From JBNPEO01 sp050490315 (lineage in GTDB: Bacteria > Actinomycetota > Actinomycetes > Actinomycetales > Micrococcaceae), in the NCBI RefSeq assembly GCF_050490315.1, contig NZ_JBNPEO010000006.1, positions 62,001 to 126,000 on the forward strand: a stretch of 64,000 nt of DNA. Reading direction: 5' to 3'. The notes under the pieces were generated by a model. The model saw nothing but the letters and a program-made list of their open reading frames with translations. It was not told where the DNA came from and ran no database searches. Of this stretch, positions 32,195 to 41,087 are shown one piece after another; the stretch's first letter is position 1, and the number at the start of each line of letters is the position of its first letter. Made by a program: the position numbers and the translations under genes.

Positions 32195-32554
32195 ACTCAC
32201 ACTCCTTCCTGTGGCGTCCCATGGCGGGGGCGAATCCTCTAGCGGCACCTTTTCAGGCACCGGTGCGAACACCCGGGAGGGCGCTCGTACATCCGATAGT
32301 ACTTGGCCACTCTGGTAATGGCCCTAATCAGTGCAATTCCCGTGCCGTAGCGTGCGCCACAATTTTGCGGGTTCGGTGTTCGTGGGAACTTGGCTCCACG
32401 CCAACGGGTCTTCGCAGCAAACCGCTTTTGCATGCAGCCCAAGGGTTTGTCATGATTTCCGGTTTGGCTCCTGCGTCCGTTATGCTTGATCTCGCTGCTT
32501 TTGCGGAGTATTGAGTGTGGGAAACCCGCTTGAGGAACAATAGAGGGCGGTTGC
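32195..32554. promoter_or_regulatory. Divergent non-coding region between fhaA operon and tRNA-Leu
   Basis: 360 bp without a plausible gene. It must hold the promoter of the fhaA-pknB operon (minus strand) and of tRNA-Leu (plus strand). No clear -10/-35 pair or repeat stands out; the GC-rich portion near 32230-32290 has only short imperfect inverted repeats. Confidence 0.4.
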
Positions 32555-32637
32555 GCGCGAGTGGCGGAACGGTAGACGCGCTGGCTTCAGGTGCCAGTGT
32601 CCGAAAGGGCGTGGGGGTTCGAATCCCCCCTCGCGCA
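32555..32637 (+). tRNA. tRNA-Leu(CAG)
   Basis: An 83-nt class II tRNA. The acceptor strands GCGCGAG (32555-32561) and CTCGCGC (32630-32636) pair perfectly, with discriminator A32637. The anticodon stem is CTGGC/GCCAG around the loop TTCAGGT, giving anticodon CAG. The long variable arm (TGTCCGAAAGGGCGT) and the T arm GGGGG-TTCGAAT-CCCCC are typical of leucine tRNAs. CCA is not encoded. It is followed by an intrinsic terminator. Confidence 0.97.
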
Positions 32638-32644
32638 CGCATTA

Positions 32645-32680
32645 AAAATGACCTCGATCTTCGGATCGGGGTCATTTTTT
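32645..32680 (+). terminator. Intrinsic terminator after tRNA-Leu
   Basis: ATGACCTCGATC pairs with GATCGGGGTCAT across a TTCG tetraloop, followed by six T residues. It lies about 10 nt past the tRNA 3' end. Confidence 0.9.
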
Positions 32681-32802
32681 CGTTGGGGCACCACACTGGC
32701 TTCCCCGCCGTCCCTTACCCCAACAGCTAGCAATTGTGGTTATTCTCAAGGCTGAGAAGAGCCGCAAATGCCAGTCAGTTGGGCGGGGCAGGGGAAGTGA
32801 GC

Positions 32803-33189
32803 CTACTTCTTGGCGGTCTTTTTGGCTGCTACTTCTTTTACACGCTGAGCTTCGGCACGAACAGTGGCGTGAGTTGCCCGCTCGGTCACCAGCCATTGCG
32901 GCGGGGACTGCAGCAGTTCGCTGATTTGCGCCGTGGTGAGCGCCTCTTCAACACCGCCGCGAGCTAGGCCGCTGATAGAAATGTTGAGTTTCTGGGCCAC
33001 TACGGGGCGCGGGTGCGGGCCGGTGCGGCGCAGTTCGGCAAGCCATTCGGGAGGATCGGACTGCAATTGCGCGAATTCCTCGCGGGTAATCACCGAATCC
33101 TGAAACTCCTGTGGGGTTGCAGGCAGGTAAAGGCCCAATTTTTTGGCAACGGTGGCCGGTTTCATGGACTGGGAATTAGCTGAGGTCAT
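32803..33189 (-). CDS. DUF5997 family protein
   Basis: 128 residues, matching the actinobacterial DUF5997 family (VAKKLGLYLPATPQEFQDSVITREEF, SDPPEWLAELRRTGPHPRPVVAQKL, LARGGVEEALTTAQISELL, PPQWL). The C-terminal 15 residues are Lys/Ala rich. The function is unknown. It is divergent, with a 51-bp gap, from a gene for a LysR-type effector-binding domain without a DNA-binding domain; the pair is often adjacent in Micrococcaceae as far as I recall, suggesting a functional link. Confidence 0.85.
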   Translation of the reverse strand: MTSANSQSMKPATVAKKLGLYLPATPQEFQDSVITREEFAQLQSDPPEWLAELRRTGPHPRPVVAQKLNISISGLARGGVEEALTTAQISELLQSPPQWLVTERATHATVRAEAQRVKEVAAKKTAKK

Positions 33190-33240
33190 GTTCCAAGGGT
33201 ATCCGCCGGGCGCGGAGAGGTCAGGCGGTACTGTGAGTAT

Positions 33241-33963
33241 GTGTCTGAACCAACAGAAGAAACCGCGCCGTCTGTGCGATTCGCCTATGCCCCCGGAGTC
33301 ACCCCGGGCAAGTGGATTCGGCGTTGGGAGGAGCGGATGCGGGATGTCCCGCTGAGCTCGTTTATGTCCGACGCCGGCACTGAACTTGCGGTGCTACGTG
33401 ACGGTTCCGCCGACCTTAGCTTTGTTCGCCTCCCCATTGAGCGCGATGGCCTGAATGTTATTCCCCTTTACGCCGAGCAGCCAGTGGTGGTAGCCGCGAA
33501 GGGCCACGAGATCACGGCCTTCGAAGAAGTAGACGTCTCCGACCTGGTCAGTGAAACGATGCTGGATTCATCTCCGGAAGGTTTGGCAGCGCTGGGTGGC
33601 GTGGAAATGGCCCTCCAGGTGGTGGCCTCGGGAGCCGGGCTGCTGGTCCTCCCGATGTCCGTGGCCCGCCATTTCAACGCAAAAGAAACTGTCCACCGCA
33701 GGCTCACTGGTGCTCCTGAAACGGAGATTGCCGTGGTGTGGCTGCAAGACCGGGACAACGAATTTATTCAAGAATTCGTGGGTATTGTCCGGGGGAGGAC
33801 CGCACAAAGCTCCCGTCAGCCGTCCTCGCAAAAAGAAGAACCGAAGAAAGCCCCTAAAGCGCGCACACCTCGCGGACCTAAGAAGCCCTCCGTTGCTCAG
33901 CGGTATGCTCCCAACCCAGACAAGGGCCGAGGCAAGGGATCACGTAAGCGCGGGAAGAAGTAG
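33241..33963 (+). CDS. LysR-type substrate-binding domain protein lacking the HTH, with basic tail
   Basis: 240 residues, starting at GTG 33241. Residues 10-185 match the effector-binding half of LysR regulators (VRFAYAPGVTPGKWIRRWEERM, LAVLRDGSADLSFVRLPIERDG, VVVAAKGHEITAFEEVDVSDL, VVASGAGLLVLPMSVARHF). No N-terminal winged helix is present or encoded upstream. The last 50 residues are very rich in Lys/Arg/Pro. It could act as a ligand-binding partner of another regulator or bind nucleic acid through the tail. The lacI-family gene follows after 3 bp. Confidence 0.85.
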   Translation: MSEPTEETAPSVRFAYAPGVTPGKWIRRWEERMRDVPLSSFMSDAGTELAVLRDGSADLSFVRLPIERDGLNVIPLYAEQPVVVAAKGHEITAFEEVDVSDLVSETMLDSSPEGLAALGGVEMALQVVASGAGLLVLPMSVARHFNAKETVHRRLTGAPETEIAVVWLQDRDNEFIQEFVGIVRGRTAQSSRQPSSQKEEPKKAPKARTPRGPKKPSVAQRYAPNPDKGRGKGSRKRGKK

Positions 33964-33966
33964 ACG

Positions 33967-34989
33967 GTGAAGGAGTCCAAGGTGAAGCAGGGCAACAAAC
34001 CCACTATCCGTACCGTGGCGGAACGGGCAGAGGTCTCACTCACCACGGTCTCCTATGTGCTCTCTGGACGCAGTGGCGGAACGGCGCGGATCAGTGAGGC
34101 TACGCAGCGACGCGTCCACGATGCTGTTGCTCAGCTGGGCTACGTTCCCAACCAGGCCGCTCGGGGCATGCGGCGCGGCAGGACTGATTTGGTGGCCGTA
34201 GCTATTGGTGACCTCGAATGGCCATGGGACAGAAGTCTGGCCACCGCGGCGGCTCGAATTTTGCCGGAATACGGTTATCAGCCAGTGATTCTGCTCGGCG
34301 ACGCCTGGCGGAACTTTATGCTCTCCGGCGGGGCTGATGGGGTGATCCTCGGCTATATTCCGGCTGGATTGAGTGAGGATCCAACCATGACGGAGCTGGC
34401 TCGCCGTGGCGTAGCGCAAGTAGTGGTTTCCGAGGTGATGGAGCCCAAGGGTTTTGATGTCCTGGCTCCGCAACCACAGGACGGCATTGCTGAAGGAATG
34501 GACTTTTTGACCGCCAGTCACCGCAGAATTGGCTGCATCCGCCGGCTGGACCAGCCGATGCCAGGGCAGAGTTCACGGTTCTCTAGTTACGTGGCTGGCT
34601 TGGAGCGTGCCGGAATTGAACTCGATATGGAACTGGTGAGGACCTCAAATCACGCCAAGGACCAGGCCTATACCGCCGCGCTAGAACTCTTGAGCCTGCA
34701 AGAGCGGCCCACCGCGATTTTGGCTACGGATGACATGGAAGCACTGCAAGCAGTGCGGGCCGCTCACCGTTTGGGGCTCAAAGTTCCGGAGGACATTCAG
34801 ATCATTGGGGTTGGAAATTCAACCGAAAGCCCAGATTCTGATCCTGCCCTGACCACAATTGGCCCTGAACCGATCTTTGAACAAGTCGTCACCATGCTGG
34901 TGGATCGATTGGCTGGGCGCACGGCCCCGGAGGGTATCCGGGTGCCGGCGACGTGGAGCCTGCAGTTGCGTGAAACCACGCGGAACTAG
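33967..34989 (+). CDS. LacI-family transcriptional regulator
   Basis: 340 residues, starting at GTG 33967. The N-terminal helix-turn-helix with hinge helix (TIRTVAERAEVSLTTVSYVL, then ATQRRVHDAVAQLGYVPNQAARGM) is followed by a periplasmic-binding-protein-like sensor domain (IGCIRRLDQP, PTAILATDDMEALQAVRAAH, IIGVGNSTESPDSDPALTTI). It probably responds to a sugar. Targets are unknown; the GH1 glucosidase cluster 2.3 kb downstream is a possible one. Confidence 0.92.
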   Translation: MKESKVKQGNKPTIRTVAERAEVSLTTVSYVLSGRSGGTARISEATQRRVHDAVAQLGYVPNQAARGMRRGRTDLVAVAIGDLEWPWDRSLATAAARILPEYGYQPVILLGDAWRNFMLSGGADGVILGYIPAGLSEDPTMTELARRGVAQVVVSEVMEPKGFDVLAPQPQDGIAEGMDFLTASHRRIGCIRRLDQPMPGQSSRFSSYVAGLERAGIELDMELVRTSNHAKDQAYTAALELLSLQERPTAILATDDMEALQAVRAAHRLGLKVPEDIQIIGVGNSTESPDSDPALTTIGPEPIFEQVVTMLVDRLAGRTAPEGIRVPATWSLQLRETTRN

Positions 34990-35004
34990 TTGGCCGTAGT
35001 TGGG

Positions 35005-36009
35005 CTAGTTGGTTGCGGCCTGGGCTGACTGATCGGTAATGGGGCGGCGCGCCAACCATGCAGCAACAATCGCGCCGGAGACGTTGTGCCAGAGTGAGAA
35101 CACAGCGGAGGGCAGTGCGGCCAAGGGGCTAAAGTGAGCCGCGGCGAGCGTGGCAGCCAAGCCCGAGTTCTGCATACCCACTTCGAAGGCGAGTGCGCGG
35201 CGTGCCCGCTGATCCAACCGGCCCACCTTGCCAGCGAGGTAGCCCAGCGCCAGTCCGAAACCGTTATGGAGGACCACGGCGAGGAACACAATGCCGCCAG
35301 CGGCTACCAGCTTGCTGGCGCTTCCTGCAACAACAATCGCCACGATCAAAGAAATTACGACGGCGGATGCCCAAGGAAGTGCGGGCAGCAGCTTTGCGAC
35401 GAGGTTCTTGAGGAACAAGCGCGCCAAGAGGCCAGCGATAACCGGTAAAAGAACCGTTTTGGTGATGTCCCAAACCATGGCACCTGCATCAACATGCAGG
35501 AAGGACCCGGCAAGGAAAAGCGTCAGGGCCGGTGTAACAAGTGGTGCGATGAGGGTGGACACAGAGGCCACGGCAACGGAAAGCGCAACATCACCCTTGG
35601 CCAAAAATGCCATCACGTTCGAGGCGGTTCCGGACGGGGCGCAACCGACCAGAATGACACCTACAGCAAGTTCGGGAGGCAGGTTCAAGGCCTTAGCGAT
35701 CACCCAGCCAGCACCCGGCATAATCACGTAGTGTGCCAAGATACCCAGCAGCACGGCCCAAGGGCGGCGAGCTACGGAGGCGAAGTCCGGCGGGGTCAGC
35801 GTCAGACCCATACAAAACATAATGACGCCCAGAAGGTACGGCACCGTGGGGGCAAGTGGCTTAAAGACGCCCGGAATCAGGAAGCCCAGAAGACCTGCCA
35901 CAATCACCAGTAACGGGAAAATGGTGACAGCGAGTTTGGCGACTTTCGCCTCTGCTGCCAAAGCGGGGTTCAAGGGGGTTGATTCAGTGTTTTTAGTTGC
36001 CTCAAGCAT
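35005..36009 (-). CDS. Bile acid:sodium symporter family (BASS) transporter
   Basis: 334 residues with nine or ten transmembrane segments and SBF-domain motifs (MFCMGLTLTPPDFASVARRP, VGVILVGCAPSGTASNVMAFLAKGD, LAFEVGMQNSGLAATLAAAHF). Members carry organic anions such as pantothenate or keto acids with sodium; the substrate here is unknown. Convergent with the lacI-family gene, 15 bp apart. Confidence 0.9.
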   Translation of the reverse strand: MLEATKNTESTPLNPALAAEAKVAKLAVTIFPLLVIVAGLLGFLIPGVFKPLAPTVPYLLGVIMFCMGLTLTPPDFASVARRPWAVLLGILAHYVIMPGAGWVIAKALNLPPELAVGVILVGCAPSGTASNVMAFLAKGDVALSVAVASVSTLIAPLVTPALTLFLAGSFLHVDAGAMVWDITKTVLLPVIAGLLARLFLKNLVAKLLPALPWASAVVISLIVAIVVAGSASKLVAAGGIVFLAVVLHNGFGLALGYLAGKVGRLDQRARRALAFEVGMQNSGLAATLAAAHFSPLAALPSAVFSLWHNVSGAIVAAWLARRPITDQSAQAATN

Positions 36010-36079
36010 TCAAAAATATTTACACCAACGTCCACAGTGTGGCGAATCCATGACCATTCCGTGGACAAATATGTCAGAT

Positions 36080-37216
36080 TTAGGCTCCGTGCCCCTTGTT
36101 TTCATTGAAACGGTTTTCATTCAGCCGGTACCGCTCGATCTGCCGCAATCGCCGCTGCAGGCTATCCCGGCGAGGGTGAGGCGTGACATCAGGGCCCTCC
36201 GCGGTCAAGTTCACATGCTCGGTGCCGAACTCCCACAACAGAAGGTCATCTAGCAGCCGGTCCGGCCCCGGTGAGTACCGGTGATCTAGCGCCTGCCGGA
36301 CTTGTTTGATTCGTGCCGCACTCAGCAATTCGGCAAGCTGGGCTGTTTCACGCAAGCCGTGAGCGGCCAGAAGCTCGGACGCCCAGCCCCAGTCGTCGTC
36401 GACCTTGCGGTCCACGTGCGGAAGGAGGGTGCGCCACACGTCCCGAACCCGGTTGGGGGTCAACGGAAGGGCGCCACCCACCTGTGGATCCCAATAACCA
36501 CGGACTTCTTCGTAGCGTTCGTTGAGGTCTGAGAAGGCGCTCTCCACGGTTTCCAACATGGCTGCCGTTGCAGTGAACTGGCGGTCAAAGTGCGGCGTCC
36601 AGGCGCGACGATCCTCAGCCTTGAACCGGATATCATGCTCAATCTCACTCCACGCGTGGGCAAACACCGTGCGGATCTGGCACTCAAAAAAGTAGCTGCC
36701 GTTCGGCGGAATATCTGGGTTAAATTCCTGCTGGTAACTGCGCACTGTGTCATTGTGCAGGGTGCGCAGAATCAGGTGCCGGCTCGAATAACCGTAGGTC
36801 CCGGACTCGATAGAACCGATGTCCTTCTCGCGGTCACCGCGGCAATCAAAGAGCTGGCGCTGACGCTTAATGATGTTGGCCACCGTGGCGTTGTCTGCCG
36901 GAAGCTTGGTGATCACCCGGACACCCACCATGTCATTCAGCGTCCGGAAAGGATCCGGGAATTTCAGCACTGGCGCTCCACCGGGCTCAAGGGAATCCTC
37001 AAGCCGGGAGATTTTCTCGCGGAAAGACTCCACGGTTTTAGTCCGCCCAGTGATAAACAATGGGGTAACTTCCTCACCCTCTAGCATCCGACGCATGGTC
37101 AGTAGGACGTCACGAGTTACCAGTTTTAGCGCAGGGCGTACCCGCTCATAAAGTTCAACGTTCGCCTGAACGGCTGCTTGCTGATCTGCATCCAAGCGTT
37201 CCCAATTGCTGCCCAT
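36080..37216 (-). CDS. RelA/SpoT-domain (p)ppGpp synthetase-like protein
   Basis: 378 residues, starting at ATG 37216 (MGSNWERLD). The central part carries a nucleotidyltransferase domain of the RelA/SpoT type (ITGRTKTVESFREKISRLED, LNDMVGVRVITKLPADNATV, YGYSSRHLILRT, FFECQIRTVFAHAWSEIEHDI). There is no HD hydrolase, TGS or ACT domain, as in small alarmone synthetases, but an additional 150-residue C-terminal extension is present. It probably makes (p)ppGpp or a related nucleotide. Confidence 0.87.
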   Translation of the reverse strand: MGSNWERLDADQQAAVQANVELYERVRPALKLVTRDVLLTMRRMLEGEEVTPLFITGRTKTVESFREKISRLEDSLEPGGAPVLKFPDPFRTLNDMVGVRVITKLPADNATVANIIKRQRQLFDCRGDREKDIGSIESGTYGYSSRHLILRTLHNDTVRSYQQEFNPDIPPNGSYFFECQIRTVFAHAWSEIEHDIRFKAEDRRAWTPHFDRQFTATAAMLETVESAFSDLNERYEEVRGYWDPQVGGALPLTPNRVRDVWRTLLPHVDRKVDDDWGWASELLAAHGLRETAQLAELLSAARIKQVRQALDHRYSPGPDRLLDDLLLWEFGTEHVNLTAEGPDVTPHPRRDSLQRRLRQIERYRLNENRFNENKGHGA

Positions 37217-37332
37217 GCTGCCAGCATACGTGGGAGCACTGACAAGATGGGAAGTAGCCCACGCGTGCACTATTCTGGGTGTTTACTTGGGGGCGCGGAG
37301 CCACCCTGGCATTAAAGAGGATGGGCACCCAC

Positions 37333-38790
37333 ATGAGCACTGAAATCACGTTCCCCGAAGGTTTTATATTTGGCAGCGCCACGGCGGCGTACCAAATAGA
37401 AGGGGCAGCGGCAGAAGGCGGCCGCGGACCCTCCATTTGGGACACTTTTAGCCACACCCCGGGCGCCGTAGCGGACGGGCACAACGGAGACGTTGCGTGC
37501 GATCACTACCACCGCATGCCCCAGGACGTGGCACTGATGAAGTCACTCAATTTGGGCGCCTACCGGTTTTCTATCTCTTGGGCGCGTTGTATGCCCGACG
37601 GCGTCACACCGAACCCTGAGGGCATCCGCTTCTACTCCGAGCTAGTAGACGAACTACTCGCCGCCGGGATCAAACCCATGATCACCCTCTATCACTGGGA
37701 CCTGCCGCAAACCCTCGAGGACAAAGGCGGCTGGGCTAACCGCGAAACCGCCTACCTTTTTGCCAAATATGCAGCAGTAATGCACCAGGCCTTGGGCGAT
37801 CGGGTGGACTTCTGGACCACCCTCAACGAGCCATGGTGCGCAGCATTTTTGGGCTACGCCGCGGGAGTTCATGCGCCCGGCCGCCAAGACCCAACCACAG
37901 CCCTAGCGGCAGCCCACCACCTCCTCTTGGCACATGGATTAGCGGTAGCCGAGTTGCGCCGTCGTAGTAGCGAATTGCAAGTGGGGATTACCCTCAACTT
38001 CACCGTGGCGGACCCGCTGGACCCTACCAGCCCCTCGGATGTAGACGCTGCGCGGCGGATCGACGGACAATTCAACCGCATTTTTGTCCACCCCATTTTC
38101 AGCGGCGAGTACCCCGCCGACGTTCTTGAAGACACTGCTCACCTTGGCTTCACTCAGTTCATCCAGGACGGTGACTTGGCCATCATTAGCGCGCCAACAG
38201 ACTTTCTGGGTGTGAATTATTACCACGGTGAGGCCGTCACCACGCTGGAATCAGTGGCCAACAACAGCAACGGCGAGGCAACTGTTCTAGAGAGTCACGC
38301 CCCGCCAGGCAGTGAAACACCTTCCCCCTATGTTGCTGCCGAAGGCGTCACGTCCGTCTCCCGCGGATTGCCCGTAACGGACATGGATTGGGAAGTTCAG
38401 CCCGATGGTTTGCGGCGCCTTTTGAACCGCTTGCACGCGGAATACACCGGCCCAGCTGGGATTCCGCTGTACATCACGGAGAACGGTGCAGCCTATGCCG
38501 ATCAGGCTGATAGCAACGGATTTGTGGACGATCAGGACCGCCTGGCGTTTATTGACGCTCACTTGCGGGCGCTCAAGGACGCGCTCGACGACGGTGTGGA
38601 CGTTCGCGGCTACCTCGCCTGGTCCTTTATGGACAATTTTGAATGGTCCTACGGCTATCACAAACGGTTCGGTTTAGTGCGGGTGGACTACCAAACGCAG
38701 GTACGAACGCCCAAAGCCTCGGCCCTGTGGTTTGCAGAAGTCGCAGCCAGCAACAGCCTGCCCTCGGCTTCACAGCCCATAAGCCTCTAG
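37333..38790 (+). CDS. Family 1 beta-glucosidase
   Basis: 485 residues covering a full GH1 barrel: FPEGFIFGSATAAYQIEGAA at the N terminus, acid/base glutamate in TLNEPWCAAF, and nucleophile glutamate in LYITENGAAY, followed by GYLAWSFMDNFEWSYGYHKRFG. It hydrolyses beta-glucosides such as cellobiose; no signal peptide is seen, so it acts in the cytoplasm. The start is set at ATG 37333; an in-frame ATG at 37321 is also possible. The next gene starts on the last base of its stop codon. Confidence 0.92.
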   Translation: MSTEITFPEGFIFGSATAAYQIEGAAAEGGRGPSIWDTFSHTPGAVADGHNGDVACDHYHRMPQDVALMKSLNLGAYRFSISWARCMPDGVTPNPEGIRFYSELVDELLAAGIKPMITLYHWDLPQTLEDKGGWANRETAYLFAKYAAVMHQALGDRVDFWTTLNEPWCAAFLGYAAGVHAPGRQDPTTALAAAHHLLLAHGLAVAELRRRSSELQVGITLNFTVADPLDPTSPSDVDAARRIDGQFNRIFVHPIFSGEYPADVLEDTAHLGFTQFIQDGDLAIISAPTDFLGVNYYHGEAVTTLESVANNSNGEATVLESHAPPGSETPSPYVAAEGVTSVSRGLPVTDMDWEVQPDGLRRLLNRLHAEYTGPAGIPLYITENGAAYADQADSNGFVDDQDRLAFIDAHLRALKDALDDGVDVRGYLAWSFMDNFEWSYGYHKRFGLVRVDYQTQVRTPKASALWFAEVAASNSLPSASQPISL

Positions 38791-39539
38791 TGACCCAACA
38801 CCGCTACCACTACGGAGCCCACGAATCACAGTGGGGGGAGTTGTTTTTGCCGTCGGGCGCATCCGGACCTCAAGACATTTCCGGTGTGGTGGTGGTGATA
38901 CACGGGGGTTATTGGCGGGCGAAATACGGTGCCGAGCTGGGTGAGCCACTCGCAGCTCACTTTGCACACTTAGGCATCCCGGCCTGGAATCTGGAATACC
39001 GGAGGGTGGGCAATGGTGGCGGCTGGCCGGCCACCTTTGAGGACATCAGCAGTGGCATCCAGTTCCTGGAAACCCTGCAGGGCGAGCACAGCCTAAACCT
39101 GTCCAAGGTGGTGGCCCTAGGTCACTCCGCGGGCGGGCATCTGGCGGTGTGGGCGGCGGGCACCGGGGTGACCCTTACCGGCGTCGTTAGTCAGGCAGGT
39201 GTTCTCAATCTTGCCCAAGCCGAAGAACTAGGCCTGAGCAAACACGCCGTGGTGGACCTGCTTGGCGGCAGTTCCGCGGAGATTCCCGAGATTTACCGGG
39301 CAACGGACCCCATGTCCGCTGTACCCCTAGGTGTCCCTGTGTACGCGGTTCACGGGAAAGCTGATCTAGATGTCCCCTTCAGCCAATCTGAGAGCTACAT
39401 TGCCGCAGCCGCAAAGGCAGGAGCGGACAGTGAGTATGCGCAGCTAATCACCGTCCCGGGTGGTCACTTTGAGCTCATTAATCCCGAGGCGGAATCTTTC
39501 GCGACATGCAGCCAGCTAGTGCTGAAACTGCTAGCGTAA
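38790..39539 (+). CDS. Alpha/beta hydrolase (BD-FAE/kynurenine-formamidase-like)
   Basis: 249 residues. The N-terminal strand and oxyanion motif VVVVIHGGYWRAKYG, the nucleophile elbow GHSAGGHLAVWAAG and the terminal histidine in VPGGHFELI make a complete triad with an Asp near VHGKADLDVPF. This pattern fits arylformamidase or feruloyl-esterase-type hydrolases; the substrate is unknown. The start is GTG 38790, overlapping the glucosidase TAG by one base, so the two are translationally coupled. Confidence 0.88.
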   Translation: MTQHRYHYGAHESQWGELFLPSGASGPQDISGVVVVIHGGYWRAKYGAELGEPLAAHFAHLGIPAWNLEYRRVGNGGGWPATFEDISSGIQFLETLQGEHSLNLSKVVALGHSAGGHLAVWAAGTGVTLTGVVSQAGVLNLAQAEELGLSKHAVVDLLGGSSAEIPEIYRATDPMSAVPLGVPVYAVHGKADLDVPFSQSESYIAAAAKAGADSEYAQLITVPGGHFELINPEAESFATCSQLVLKLLA

Positions 39540-39543
39540 AGAA

Positions 39544-40500
39544 ATGCTTACGGTCATTGGCGAGGCCCTCGTTGACGTAGTTCAACGCGGTGAAGAACGG
39601 CAAGCTCACGCGGGCGGGAGCCCACTGAACGTGGCCGTGGGCATGGCTAGGTTAGACCATCCCGTGCAGTTTATTGGCCGCTACGGGAACGATGCCTACG
39701 GGCACATGATCACCGAGCATTTGCGCGAAAGCTCAGTGATGGTCCCGGTGGTGGCGGACGCCTTCCCCACGAGTGTGGCCACAGCCAACATTGATGCCAC
39801 AGGAGCCGCGAGCTACACCTTTGACCTCTTGTGGGAGCTGCCCTCCCTCAAAGAGCGGCTCCCCGTGATGCTGCAAGCCACCACCTTGTTGCACACCGGA
39901 TCCATCGCCACTGTGCTAGCTCCCGGTGCTAGCCAAGTCCTCGACGCTGTTGAGCATGCTCATCCGGCGGCAACCATTAGCTTTGACCCTAACTGCCGTC
40001 CCAGCATTGTGGGAGATCCTGACTCCGTACGGGAATTGGTGGAAAAGTTCGTAGCGCTCGCAGACGTAGTGAAAGCCTCGGATGAGGATTTGCAATGGCT
40101 CTACCCCGGTGTTGATCCGCTGGAATCTGCCCGGCGCTGGAAGGCAATGGGCACTAATAACACCGGCCCAGCACTGGTGATTGTCACCCGTGGAGCTGAT
40201 GGTCCGTGGGGCATTGTGGATGCTGGCGAGATCACCGTTCCGGCCAGAAGCGTTGACGTGGCAGACACCGTTGGCGCAGGGGACTCCTTTATGGCAGCGC
40301 TACTTTCGGCCCTAGTGGATGCTGGCTTGGATGGTGGCCAGCGCCGCCCGGAACTGCACGCTCTCACCGCACAACGGCTCACCGAGATTCTCAGTTACGC
40401 GGCCCACGCGGCCGCCATTACGGTTTCCCGGCCGGGCGCCAACCCGCCCACCCGGGCAGAAATAAACCAATCCGTTTCCTCCGATGAAAGGCCAGAATGA
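39544..40500 (+). CDS. PfkB-family carbohydrate kinase (fructokinase-like)
   Basis: 318 residues. It carries the two PfkB signatures: the N-terminal AGGSPLNVAVGMARLDHPVQ and the C-terminal DTVGAGDSFMAALLSAL with the catalytic Asp. ATP and sugar are the expected substrates; fructose or a related hexose is most likely. It starts 4 bp after the hydrolase gene and overlaps the YbhB gene by ATGA. Confidence 0.92.
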   Translation: MLTVIGEALVDVVQRGEERQAHAGGSPLNVAVGMARLDHPVQFIGRYGNDAYGHMITEHLRESSVMVPVVADAFPTSVATANIDATGAASYTFDLLWELPSLKERLPVMLQATTLLHTGSIATVLAPGASQVLDAVEHAHPAATISFDPNCRPSIVGDPDSVRELVEKFVALADVVKASDEDLQWLYPGVDPLESARRWKAMGTNNTGPALVIVTRGADGPWGIVDAGEITVPARSVDVADTVGAGDSFMAALLSALVDAGLDGGQRRPELHALTAQRLTEILSYAAHAAAITVSRPGANPPTRAEINQSVSSDERPE

Positions 40501-41030
40501 CTGACTACGATCCGTACGCCGCACTACCGGCCGTGGCCGAATTTGAGGTCACGAGCGACGATTTCAACGACGGCGAGGTTTTTGGCAACGCCCAAGTCAG
40601 TGGCGTTTTTGGTGCTGGCGGCCAAGACATCTCGCCCCAGCTGAGCTGGAGTGGCGCTCCCCAAGGCACTCGCAGCTTCGCAGTGACTATCTTGGACCCG
40701 GACGCACCTACCGGCTGCGGTTTTTGGCACTGGCTGGTAGCCAACATTCCAGCAGACACCACCTCGCTGCCCAATGGAGCCGGGGCACAGGACGGAATTG
40801 CCCTGCCGCACGGTGCCATCCAATTAAGGAACGACGCCGGTTTCCACGGTTTTGTGGGTGCCGCACCACCGGCCGGGCACGGCCCGCACCGGTACATGGT
40901 GGTAGTTCATGCAGTGGACGTTGAAGAACTAGAGATCGCCCCGGACTCGCCTCCTGCGTTGATGGGGTTCAACTTGTTCAGCCACAGTATTGGCCGCGCC
41001 CGGATTACTGGCATTTACGAACAGCACTAG
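40497..41030 (+). CDS. YbhB/YbcL family Raf kinase inhibitor-like protein
   Basis: 177 residues of the PEBP fold: FEVTSDDFNDGEVF at the N terminus, SPQLSWSGAPQGTRSFAVTILDPDAPTG, GFWHWLVANIP, and PPAGHGPHRYMVVVHAVDVEEL. Bacterial members have unknown roles. The ATG overlaps the PfkB kinase stop (ATGA), so it is the last gene of the glucosidase-hydrolase-kinase operon. Confidence 0.93.
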   Translation: MTDYDPYAALPAVAEFEVTSDDFNDGEVFGNAQVSGVFGAGGQDISPQLSWSGAPQGTRSFAVTILDPDAPTGCGFWHWLVANIPADTTSLPNGAGAQDGIALPHGAIQLRNDAGFHGFVGAAPPAGHGPHRYMVVVHAVDVEELEIAPDSPPALMGFNLFSHSIGRARITGIYEQH

Positions 41031-41087
41031 CTCCTTCGGCGGAATTGGCGCGGTGGCGCAGTTGTCCGTTTGGGCAGATAGGCTCAC

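Noticed and set aside
32459..32515. Short frame of about 20 codons before tRNA-Leu
   Set aside because: No ribosome-binding site and no sign of coding; more likely part of the promoter region.
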